Assembly (NCBI GenBank): GCA_963808615.1 | Contig: CAWEGV010000012.1 | Span: forward strand, 1 to 64,000 | Reading direction: 5' to 3' | Source of the DNA: Palsa-504 sp963808615 | Lineage (GTDB): Bacteria; Actinomycetota; Actinomycetes; Streptosporangiales; Streptosporangiaceae | Length of the DNA: 64,000 nt | Shown here: one piece after another, positions 1-8,087 of the stretch | Layout of the letters: each line of letters begins with the position of its first letter | Position numbering within the stretch: the stretch's first letter is position 1 | The notes under the pieces: model-generated | Databases searched by the model: none | Told to the model about the DNA's origin: nothing | Seen by the model: the letters and a program-made list of their open reading frames with translations, nothing else | Translations under genes and position numbers: made by a program

Positions 1-252
1 TCCGCATGCCAGTCGTGGCGGTTCGCTCTGAATTCGCGCATGCTGAAAACAGGTGGTGACTCGGAAAATGAGATGCCGCTTTTGTATCGCTCTACCTGGC
101 TAGATGAGCCATGCGAGGTAGGCAGGAGCTACCGGGAAACAGTTCCGGCATACATTGGTGTCACGCGCTCGACGTCAGCTTACGGCCCATTTAGGGATCG
201 GGAATTCCGGCTGACGGAGCTACCGCCCCCTGCAACAGCGGACGGCGCCAGT
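1..252. other. no gene seen
   Basis: Intergenic stretch downstream of the formate dehydrogenase operon. It is visibly less GC-rich than the genes around it. I see no open frame with actinobacterial codon bias, no RNA gene and no clear terminator hairpin. Confidence 0.5.
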
Positions 253-1142
253 TCATTCCCCGGTGATGCGGCGGCGCTGCGGGACGATGGTGTACTTCGG
301 GTCCCGGGCCGAGGCCAGGCCCGCCTGGAATATTCCGAACCTGGTCAGGAGCGAGGCCGCGATCAGCGACGCACCGGACAGCGCGGAGACGGCCCGGCTT
401 TCCCGGCCGAGGACCACTCCGGCCAGCGCGCCCGCAGTCAGGATCTCTGACGCGCGGAAGAGCGTGCCCGCCGTCCCGGTCTCATAGGGTTCGGCCACGT
501 CGCCGAGGCGGTTCAGCAGCTGCCGCTTGGTGATCAGGACCGACGCGGCCCCCAGAACGGCCAGCTTGCGGGCGGGCTCCGAGTCCGCCGCACGCACCGC
601 CAGCAGGCCCAGGCCGCCCGCCGCGCAGGCGGCAGACCCGGCGAACAGGTACGGCATCTCCCGGTAGGCCGCGTGCCAGGCCGGCACCGCCGTATCCGAG
701 ATCAGCGTGCCGGTATAGGTCACGACGGCCGGGCCGAGGAGGCCCGCGCCCATGGTGGCGGCCTGGCCGGCCTTCGGCAGTATCCCGGTCATCTCGGCCA
801 CCGCGGCCGCCCCGGCCACCGGGCCGTACCCGGTCAGCAGCCAGGCTCCGACGTTCATCGGCGAGGTTGGCTTGAACACCCGCAGCATGTTCAGGAAGCG
901 TTCGGCAGGCCCAGGTCATGGATGAGAGCGACGACTGACAGGCTGATCGCGCCGAGCGCGCCGACCTTGGCCACCCTGGCCAGCTCGCGGTAGCCAGCCA
1001 TCTGGGCGCTGGCCGCCAGGGCCGACGACGCGCCCGCGAGACCGCCCAGGAACAGGTAGTTGGGTACGTCCTGGATCTCCCACACCGGTTGCTTGATCAC
1101 CGGCTGGCCGTAGTACGAGGTGAACTCGGCCTCCGGCACCAT
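253..1142 (-). pseudogene. nrfD: NrfD-type membrane subunit of formate dehydrogenase, frameshifted
   Basis: NrfD/PSR-C family membrane anchor, expected to carry electrons between the FdhB Fe-S subunit and the quinone pool. The N-terminal part starts at the ATG ending at 1142 (MVPEAEFTSYYGQPVIKQP) and runs to a TGA at 891 after HDLGLPNAS. The rest continues in another frame from RFLNMLRVFKPTSPM to 253. In this family the junction reads roughly DLG-x-PERFLNMLR, so one base (a G of a GAA codon) appears missing near 896-901. Repaired, the protein would be about 296 residues, normal for the family, with several hydrophobic helices. It is the third gene of the fdhA-fdhB-nrfD order. The lesion may be a real mutation or a sequencing indel. 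Confidence 0.8.
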
Positions 1143-1150
1143 GCTGTCTC

Positions 1151-1255
1151 GGGGGGGACGACCCCCCCCAGACCCTCCCCGCTCACGGGGGGACTGCCCG
1201 TCCCCCCGTACCCCCCTGGCCCCCCCTGCGGGGGGCTGCCCGCCCCCCCGGGGGA
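1151..1255. repeat. cluster of G and C homopolymer runs
   Basis: Within about 105 bases there are at least seven runs of five to eight G or C, on both strands, lying between fdhB and the nrfD start. The tract could form G-quadruplexes or long GC hairpins in the mRNA. Such tracts are also a classic place for sequencing slippage. The nrfD reading frame stays open through it on the minus strand but with low-complexity R/G/P-rich residues, so I place the nrfD start after it. Confidence 0.6.
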
Positions 1256-1318
1256 CCGTTTGCGCCGCCAGGGCCGCCAGTGCCTGCCGCCAGCCGGAAC
1301 CTCGTAGTCCGCGCACCC

Positions 1319-2176
1319 TTACCCTCGCTTCCGCTTGCCCAGACCCAGCGCCACCGCGGCGGCGACGATCGCGGCCGCGGCCGCGGCGGCGTGCCCCCAC
1401 ATGGCGGGCAGGTCCCTGGTGGTGACGACCGGATCCGGCGGCAGGCCGTACACCTCGGGCTCATCGAGCAGCAGGAAGAACGCCCCCCCGCCCCCGATGC
1501 CGTCCCGCGGGTCGTCCAGGTAGAGCCGCGCCTGGTCGTGTCCGTCCGCCCGCAGCCCCGCCAGTCGCACCCGCGCCTGGTCGCGCAGTTCGTCCAGCGG
1601 GCCGAACTGAATGGAATCGGTCGGGCAGGCCTTGGCGCAGGCGGGCTCCAGGCCCTCGCCCAGCCGGTCGTAGCACATCGTGCACTTGTGCGCCTGCCCG
1701 TCCTGCTCGCTCCGGGCGATCACCCCGAACGGGCAGGCCGGGATGCAGTAGCCGCAGCCGTTGCACACGTCGTCCTGGACCACGACGGTGCCGAACTCCG
1801 TGCGGAACAGCGCACCGGTCGGGCACACGTCCAGGCAAGCTGCCTCTGTGCAGTGCTTGCACACGTCGCTCGACATCAGCCACCGCACGCCCTCAGCGCC
1901 ATCCGATTGCGGGTCGGACTGCTCGATGAACGCGACGTGACGCCAGGTCGACGCGCCCAGCCCGACCGTGTTGTCGTAGGACATGCCGGACAGGCCGAGC
2001 CCGTCCTCGGCCAGGGCGTTCCACTCCTTGCAGGCCACCTCGCAGGCCTTGCACCCGATGCACACCGAGGTGTCGGTGAAGAAGCCCACGCGCGTGGGAT
2101 GGTCGGCGTAGCCCGCGCGGGCGGCCGGGTCCGACGCAGGCAGGAACCCGGGCAGCCTCACGGGTTCAGCGCTCAT
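1319..2176 (-). CDS. fdhB: formate dehydrogenase iron-sulfur subunit (FdhB)
   Basis: 285-residue ferredoxin-like electron-transfer subunit. Four cysteine clusters are visible in the order usual for the FdhB/FdnH/HycB group: CIGCKACEVACKEWN near residue 38, CKHCTEAACLDVCP, CNGCGYCIPACPFGV, and CTMCYDRL followed by CAKACP, so it should hold four 4Fe-4S clusters. An alanine/valine-rich hydrophobic segment ending in GKRKRG closes the C-terminus and probably anchors it in the membrane. Its ATG overlaps the fdhA stop (ATGA), so the two are translationally coupled. It should pass electrons from the FdhA active site to NrfD. Confidence 0.93.
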   Translation of the reverse strand: MSAEPVRLPGFLPASDPAARAGYADHPTRVGFFTDTSVCIGCKACEVACKEWNALAEDGLGLSGMSYDNTVGLGASTWRHVAFIEQSDPQSDGAEGVRWLMSSDVCKHCTEAACLDVCPTGALFRTEFGTVVVQDDVCNGCGYCIPACPFGVIARSEQDGQAHKCTMCYDRLGEGLEPACAKACPTDSIQFGPLDELRDQARVRLAGLRADGHDQARLYLDDPRDGIGGGGAFFLLLDEPEVYGLPPDPVVTTRDLPAMWGHAAAAAAAIVAAAVALGLGKRKRG

Positions 2177-5100
2177 CGCGGGTCCTCCGTGCCCGTCTCG
2201 CGGGTGATGCCCGCGCGGTAAGCGTACTCCTGGAGCAGGCGGCGCAGCTCGGGGCCGTGGGGGCGGCGGCCGGGGCGGATGTCACAGGCCATCGCCTTGA
2301 CCTCCTGGATGTGAGCGTTCGGGTCGAGGACCACCGCCGCCAGCTCGTTCGCGGCGTCGCCGGTGACCAGCCCGTTGGGGCCCCAGTGATAGGGCAGCCC
2401 GACCTGATGCACCCGTCGCCCGCCGGCCGTCAGGGGCCGCAGGCGGGCGGTGACCAGCACCCGGGCCTCGACCGCCGCGCGGGCGGTGATGATCGTGGCC
2501 CAGCCCGCGTGCTCGAGCCCGCGCTCGGCGGCGAGCTCCGGCGACACCTCGCAGAAGAACTCCGGCTGCAGCTCGGCCAGGTACGGCAGGGTGCGCGACA
2601 TGCCGCCCGCGGTGTGATGCTCGGTCAGCCGGTACGTCGTGGCCACGTACGGGAACACGTCCGAGCCGGGTTCGGAGCCGCTCGGCTGCAGCGGGTTGAG
2701 CGGGTGCTTGATGACTTCCCTGACCGGGTTGCGCTGCTGGCGGTACAGCGGGTTGGCAAACGGCGATTCCTGCGGCTCGTAGTGCGCGGGCAGTGGCCCG
2801 TCGGCCAGCCCGGCCGGGGCGAACAGCCACGCCTTGCCGTCCCCCTGCATGATGAAGGGGTCGATCCCGGAGATCGCGTCGACCCCGGTCGCGCCCTCGG
2901 GGGGCCGGTAGGACGGCGGCCGGGTGGCCGGGAAATCGGGCACGTCGTGCCCGGTCCACCGGCCGGCCTCGGCATCCCACCACACCAGCGCCTTGGCCTC
3001 GCTCCACGGCTTGCCGTCCGGGTCGGCAGAGGCCCGGTTGTACAGGATCCGCCGGTTGGCGGGCCAGGCCCAGCCCCACTCCGGCGCGATCCAGTTCTGC
3101 GCGGACCCGGGCTTGCGCCGGGCCGCCTGGTTGACCCCGTCCGCGTAGACGCCGCAGTAGATCCAGCATCCGCAGGCGGTCGATCCGTCGTCCTTGAGCT
3201 GCGCGAACCCGGACAGCGGCTGGCCGTCGGCGTCCCAGCCGTTGATCTCGGCCAGCACGGCCTCGGCCGACGGCTCGGCCAGCGGCCCGCGGACGGGATA
3301 GTCCCAGGTGAGCTCCAGGACCGGGCGGTCCATCTCCTCGGCCGAGGAGGCCAGCTTCTCGCGGATGCGGCGGCCCAGGTGGTACATGAACCACAGGTCG
3401 CTGCGCGCGTCGCCGGGCGGGGGCACCGCTTCGTCGTGCCATTGCAGCATCCGCTGGGTATTGGTGAGGCTGCCCGCCTTCTCGGTGTGCGCCGCGGCGG
3501 GCAGGAAGAACACCTCGGTCTTGATGTCCTCGGTGCGCAGCTCGCCGTCCCTGATCTCGGGACCGTCCTGCCACCAGGTCGCGCTCTCGATCATCACCAT
3601 GTCCCTCACGACCAGCCAGTCGAGGTTGGTCAGGCCCAGCCGCTGCATCCTGGCGTTGGCCGAGCCCACGGCCGGGTTCTGGCCGAGCAGGAAATAGCCC
3701 CGGCAGGCGCCGTTCAGCTGCTCGACGACGGTCGGGTAAGTGCTGTGATCGCCGGTCAGCCGGGGCAGGTAGTCGAAGCAGAAATCGTTCTCAGCGGTCG
3801 CGGCCGGACCCCAGTAGGCCTTGAGCAGGCTCACCGTGTAAGCCCGGGCGTTCGCCCAGAACCCCTTGGACATCGTGATGTCCGCGATGTAGCTGCCCAG
3901 GTCCGGATGCGCGCGCGCGGTCGGCATCGGCAGGTAGCCGGGGAGCAGGTCGAACAGGGTCGGGATGTCGGTGGACCCCTGGATCGAAGCGTGACCGCGC
4001 AGGGCCATCATGCCGCCGCCCGGGCGGCCGATGTTGCCCAGCAGGGCCTGCAGTATGGCCGCGGTACGGATGTACTGCACGCCTACCGTGTGCTGGGTCC
4101 AGCCGACGCTGTACACGAACGCGGTGGTGCGAACCCGGCCGGAGTTGGCCGTGAGCAGCTCACACACCCGGGTGAACACGTCCGGTGGCACGCCGCAGGC
4201 CTGCTCGACCACCTCCGGGGTGTACCGCGCGAAGTGCCGCTTGAGAATCTGGAACACGCAGCGAGGATGCTCGAGCGACTCAGCCACCTGCGGCGCCCCG
4301 CTGTTCCCGGCGTCCTCACCACTGTCCGTTCGGTCAAAATCTTGGGTGAAGGGAGCGCCACGTGACCCGGCAGCGGCCCGGACCATGGTCCCCCGGTAGC
4401 TCCAGGTCGCCGGGTCGTAGCGGTGAGCCGCGGTATCCAGCCCGGAGAAGACGCCGTCGAGGTCCTCGGTGTCGGCGAAGTCCCCGGTCACGATGGTCGC
4501 CGCGTTGGTGTAGGCCACCACGTAGTCGCGGAAGTACTTCTCGTTGGCCAGCACGTAGTTGATGATCCCGCCCAGGAACACGATGTCGGACCCGGCCCGC
4601 AGCGGCACGTGCAGGTCAGCCAGCGCGCTGGTCCGGGTGAACCGCGGGTCGACGTGGATCACCGCCGCGCCCCGCGCCTTGGCCTCCATCACCCACTGGA
4701 ACCCCACCGGGTGGCACTCGGCCATGTTCGAGCCCTGGATCAAGATGCAGTCGGCGTTCTGCAGGTCCTGCTGCATCGTGGTGGCGCCGCCGCGGCCGAA
4801 GCTGGTCCCCAGACCGGGGACGGTGGAGGAGTGTCAAATACGCGCCTGGTTCTCGATCTGGATCGCGCCCAGCGCCGTGAACAGCTTCTTGATCAGGTAG
4901 TTCTCTTCATCGTCCAGCGTCGCCCCGCCCAGGCTGGCGAACCCCAGCGTCCTGCGGGTCCGGCGGCCGTCCACCTCGTCCTGCCAGCCGGTCCGCCGGG
5001 CGTCCAGGACCCGGTCCGCGATCATGTCCATCGCGGTGTCAAGGTCAAGATCTTCCCAGTCTTTCCCGAACGGGCGCCGGTACTTCACCTGGTACTGCCG

Positions 5101-5394
5101 GGCGCTCCCGGTGGTGAGCTGGAGGCTGGCCGAGCCCTTGGGACACAGGCGGCCGCGGCTGACCGGCGAGTCCGGGTCGCCCTCGATCTGGATGACCTTG
5201 CCCTCGGCGACGTAGACATTCTGCCCGCAGCCCACCGCGCAGTACGGGCAGACCGACTTGACCACCGCGTCGGCCGTGCTCGTCCTGGCCTGGGGGGGAC
5301 GGTCGCTCTTGGCCGCGGGACCGAGGCCGCGCCGGTCTGTCCCGGTCAGCTGCCGGTAGACGGGCCAGGAGCCGATCCAGGTCCGGGTTCCCAT
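2173..5394 (-). CDS. fdhA: formate dehydrogenase catalytic subunit, selenocysteine-containing
   Basis: Molybdenum/tungsten bis-MGD formate dehydrogenase alpha subunit (oxidises formate to CO2), 1073 residues if the in-frame TGA at 4834-4836 is read as selenocysteine (Sec187). Upstream of the TGA: ATG at 5394 (MGTRTWIGSWPVYRQLTGTD) with a GGAGG about 13 bases before it, and the 4Fe-4S motif CPYCAVGCG followed by GRLCPKG. The TGA sits in IENQARI-U-HSSTVPGLG, the position where this family has the catalytic Cys or Sec. Downstream, the same frame continues through GSNMAECHPVGF to 2173 without a break. A hairpin with the GGUCU loop of bacterial SECIS elements follows the TGA. It is the first large gene of the operon. 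No sel genes are in the window; the host must supply SelA, SelB, SelC and SelD elsewhere. Confidence 0.93.
4805..4821 (-). promoter_or_regulatory. SECIS element for Sec187 of fdhA
   Basis: On the coding strand GTCCCCGGTCTGGGGAC forms a perfect 6-bp stem with loop GGTCT, beginning 12 bases after the TGA. Counting U of UGA as 1, the loop is at 22-26. That is the same register as the GGUCU loop of the Escherichia coli fdhF SECIS, whose G23 and U24 contact SelB. This both recodes the TGA and explains why the gene appears broken. Confidence 0.88.
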
Positions 5395-5440
5395 GTCGTC
5401 CGTGTCACCTCCGCCACACCGCGAACGGCCTTGGTGCCCA

Positions 5441-5614
5441 TTATGTCGCGCCACGACAGTTGCGGTGCAGGAGGGGGAGGGTGGCCGCCGTGAGCAAGAC
5501 CCCGGGGAGTGGGTGCCGTGCCACGCCGGCCGAGCCGAGGACGACAAGTACGCCGACGGCGGCCAGGAGCCATCTGAGCCAGTGACGCGGTCTGGTGAAT
5601 GGCATGGCGTACAT
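5441..5614 (-). CDS. small membrane protein upstream of fdhA
   Basis: 57-residue open frame starting MYAMPFTRPRHWLRW, then one hydrophobic helix (LLAAVGVLVVLGSAGVA) and a second weaker one (LPGVLLTAATLPLL). Codon third positions are GC-rich as in real genes here, and a purine-rich stretch (GAGAAAG) precedes the ATG. It ends 47 bases before fdhA, on the same strand, so it is probably the first gene of the operon transcript. Function unknown; I recognise no family. Confidence 0.45.
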   Translation of the reverse strand: MYAMPFTRPRHWLRWLLAAVGVLVVLGSAGVARHPLPGVLLTAATLPLLHRNCRGAT

Positions 5615-5741
5615 CTTTCTCGTGCGTGATCCGGGCGGACGGGAATCGCGAAGCCGAGTATCCAGACAAAGCCTCTCAGCAGGCTCTGAACGCGCTCAAG
5701 GTCAGCGATGAGCCTCCGCGGGCGCGAGTAGACTGGCCGCG

Positions 5742-6293
5742 ATGATCCTGATCGTGGCCGGGGTGTCGGGGAGCGGCAAGAGCACCGTCGGCGCCATGCT
5801 CGCCGACCGCCTGCACTGGCGCTTCGCCGACGGTGACGATCTTCATCCCGCGGCCAACATCGCCAAGATGCGGCTCGGGATCCCGCTGACCGACCGCGAC
5901 CGCTGGCCATGGCTGCGGGCCATCGGCGCATGGATGGACGAGCGCATCGCGCAGGGCGAGTCGGCGGTGATCGCCTGTTCCGCGCTCAAGCGCTCCTATC
6001 GCAACATGCTGCTCACCGGGCGCCCCGACGCGCTGCTGGTCTTCCTGGCCGAGGACCGCGAAGTCCTGGCCCAGCGGCTGGCCGCCAGGCACGGTCACTT
6101 CTTTCCCGAGGTGCTGCTGGCCACCCAGTTCGATGCCCTCGAGCCTCCCCAGCCAGATGAGCACGCGATCACGATCGCCGAGGGTCCCGATGACCGGCCC
6201 GGCGATATCGTCGCGAGGATCATCGGGCGCGTCTGGCCTGGCGACGGGGCTGGCCCGGGGGCCCCGGGCGGTGATCATGAAGCTGAAACTTGA
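5742..6293 (+). CDS. gntK: gluconokinase
   Basis: 183-residue GntK-type kinase that phosphorylates D-gluconate to 6-phosphogluconate, feeding the pentose phosphate pathway. The P-loop GVSGSGKST is at residues 8-16, followed by DGDDLHP (substrate-binding segment) and CSALKRSYRNMLLTG, all diagnostic of GntK. The last 15-20 residues are a low-complexity P/G tail. Transcribed divergently from the fdh operon; its 3' end overlaps the Smr-domain gene. Confidence 0.92.
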   Translation: MILIVAGVSGSGKSTVGAMLADRLHWRFADGDDLHPAANIAKMRLGIPLTDRDRWPWLRAIGAWMDERIAQGESAVIACSALKRSYRNMLLTGRPDALLVFLAEDREVLAQRLAARHGHFFPEVLLATQFDALEPPQPDEHAITIAEGPDDRPGDIVARIIGRVWPGDGAGPGAPGGDHEAET

Positions 6294-6528
6294 CCTGCAC
6301 GACATCTACAACCGCGGGCAGGACATTGACCGCGCCCTGCGGGAGATCATCGCCGAGGCCGAGGCCAAGAAGGCGCCGCTGGTCGAGATCATCCCCGGCA
6401 AAGGATCCGGGCAGCTCAAGAAGCACGTGCTGCGGTTCTTGGAGCAAAAAGAGATCAAGGCCAAGTACCACAGAATCGAGAAGGATTCTAAGAACTTCGG
6501 CCGTCTCTTCGTGCATTTCCGCTGGTAG
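6277..6528 (+). CDS. small Smr-domain protein
   Basis: 83-residue stand-alone Smr (small MutS-related) domain. It has the LDLHDIYN start (family LDLHG) and the glycine-rich IIPGKGSGQLKKHV motif (family TGKG), near-complete domain length, and ends VHFRW. Smr domains bind or nick DNA/RNA. I start at ATG 6277; GTG 6271 in the same frame is an alternative. It overlaps the end of gntK by 17 bases, so the two are cotranscribed. Its last codons and stop are copied again 832 bases downstream (see repeat). Confidence 0.8.
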   Translation: MKLKLDLHDIYNRGQDIDRALREIIAEAEAKKAPLVEIIPGKGSGQLKKHVLRFLEQKEIKAKYHRIEKDSKNFGRLFVHFRW

Positions 6529-6713
6529 GCTCCTACCCTCGGCGGCGAGGTCTGCATCCTCGCGCGCCTGGCTACCCTGGCCCGTGCGTCGGCCGCGGCG
6601 GACAGATCGCCGCAGCTAGGCAGCACCCAGGGAAAGGCTCTGTCAGCACCGAGGACCTGCGACTGCCCGGGCAGCCATCAGTGGTACATCCGACCGGGAA
6701 TGAGGAGCGCGTC

Positions 6714-7211
6714 ATGCGATTCCAGCTCGTGGCACGCCGGATCATACTGGCGTCGGCGCTTGGCCTGGCGCTGGCCGTAGCCGTGGCCGCCTGCAGCAGT
6801 TCCAGCAGTTCTTCAACCTCAGCTCCTGCGACCTCCGCGCCGACGTCATCCGCGTCGGGCAGCACCGCCGCGGCGCAGGTCACCGCGAACTGGGAGAAGT
6901 TCTTCGACAGCTCCTCCACGTCGCAGCGGGTCGCCCTGCTGCAGAACGGAAGCGCGTTCGCCGCGGCCATCGGCAGCCTGTCCCACCTGGCGAGCGGAAT
7001 CGGAGCCACGGTCAACGGCGTGATCGTGACTGACGGCACGGCCATCGTGAACTACAACATCACCTCAGGCGGGAAGTCGTTGCTGCCGGGACAGGTCGGC
7101 ACGGCGGTCGAGCAGAACGGCATCTGGAAGGTGGGCGATGCCAGCCTGTGCGGCCTGTTCAAGCTGGTACCAGGCGGCACGGTGCCAGCCGCGTGCAGTT
7201 CGGCGAGCTGA
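6714..7211 (+). CDS. Mtb12-like secreted lipoprotein, copy 1
   Basis: 165 residues from ATG 6714, with GAGGAG 7 bases upstream. Signal peptide MRFQLVARRIILASALGLAL followed by lipobox VAAC and a Ser/Thr/Ala-rich linker. The folded domain carries TANWEKFFD, RVALLQNG, a GATVNGV segment, NGIWKVGDASLCGL and a final Cys near the end (a likely disulfide pair). This resembles the low-molecular-weight antigen Mtb12 domain of mycobacteria (cystatin/NTF2-like fold). Anchored outside the membrane; function unknown. Paralogue of the next gene. Confidence 0.78.
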   Translation: MRFQLVARRIILASALGLALAVAVAACSSSSSSSTSAPATSAPTSSASGSTAAAQVTANWEKFFDSSSTSQRVALLQNGSAFAAAIGSLSHLASGIGATVNGVIVTDGTAIVNYNITSGGKSLLPGQVGTAVEQNGIWKVGDASLCGLFKLVPGGTVPAACSSAS

Positions 7212-7555
7212 GGCAGGGACGTTCGGCCGGCCAGGCTAGCAGGGGTTCCCTGGTGGCCAGCCCGGCGAGCACAGGATTACCGCCCGCTCGGCGACATTCA
7301 GACGACCCTGATGGCGCCTCCGCAAGAACCTCGGCCGTCATTCTGCATTTCCGCTGTTAGAAGCCATGCGCGGGGCGGCGGCGGCGGCCCCGCGCGATCG
7401 CGCGGCCGCGTACCCTGACGCACGCGTCGGGCAGCGGTGGATAGATTCCGGCTGCTAGGGCAGCATTCAGGGCAGACTCTCATCAGCACTACGACTCTGC
7501 CCGCAAACGGCAGCCGCTCGGTGGTGCACGAGAGATCGAGACTAAGGAGCGGGCA
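7212..7555 (+). other. intergenic region with duplicated smr tail
   Basis: No intact gene. It holds the remnant of the Smr gene end (stop at 7358-7360) and a spacer homologous to 6529-6713, which carries whatever promoter drives the lipoprotein genes. A GC-rich inverted stretch (gcgcgatcgcgcggccgcg) near 7391-7410 could form a hairpin. Confidence 0.5.
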
Positions 7556-8071
7556 ATGCGATTGCAGCTCGCGGCCCGCCGGGTCATCCTGACTCCGGTG
7601 CTTGGCCTGGCGCTCGCCGCAGCGGTTGCCGCCTGCGGCAGTTCCGGCTCGTCCTCAACGTCATCGAGCTCGTCATCGCCTGCAACGTCCGCCACGTCAT
7701 CGGCACCGGCGACGGGTAACGCCGCGGCGCAGATCACCGCGAACTGGGAGAAGTTCTTCAGCGCCAGCACCCCCACGTCGCAGCGGGTCACCCTGCTGCA
7801 GAACGGGACCGCGTTCGCTACGGCCATCGCCAGCCTTTCCCACCTGGTGAGCGGGCTCGGTGCCACCGTCACGAGCGTGACGGTGAACTCCCCCACCTCG
7901 GCCACCGTGACCTACAACCTCACGGCAGGAGGATCGTCGCTGCTGTCTCATCAGACCGGCATGGCGGTGTACGAGAACGGCGTCTGGAAGGTCGGCGATG
8001 CCAGCCTCTGTGGCCTGTTGAAGCTAGCTCCCGGCGCTACCCTGCCGGCCGCGTGCAGCTCAGCGAGCTGA
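7556..8071 (+). CDS. Mtb12-like secreted lipoprotein, copy 2
   Basis: 171 residues, clear paralogue of the preceding lipoprotein: same signal peptide (MRLQLAARRVILTPVLGLAL), lipobox VAAC, Ser/Thr linker, then TANWEKFFSAS, RVTLLQNG, SLSHLVSG, NGVWKVGDASLCGLLKL and an almost identical tail PAACSSAS. AAGGAGCGGGCA precedes the ATG. The linker differs most, the domain least, which is what selection on a working product would give. It stops 16 bases before the exporter gene, so cotranscription with it is possible. Confidence 0.78.
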   Translation: MRLQLAARRVILTPVLGLALAAAVAACGSSGSSSTSSSSSSPATSATSSAPATGNAAAQITANWEKFFSASTPTSQRVTLLQNGTAFATAIASLSHLVSGLGATVTSVTVNSPTSATVTYNLTAGGSSLLSHQTGMAVYENGVWKVGDASLCGLLKLAPGATLPAACSSAS

Positions 8072-8087
8072 GGCAGGGAGGATTCAG

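Noticed and set aside
57..450. Plus-strand gene at the left edge
   Set aside because: The open frame overlaps nrfD antisense and has no ribosome site or recognisable sequence.
2257..4365. Very long plus-strand open frame opposite fdhA
   Set aside because: It is the antisense shadow of the formate dehydrogenase gene: Gly/Arg/Pro/Val-rich, no domain, no ribosome site. Long antisense frames are normal at this GC content.
4834..4836. TGA as a true stop or a sequencing error in fdhA
   Set aside because: It lies exactly at the catalytic residue and is followed by a SECIS hairpin in the correct register, which chance would not supply.
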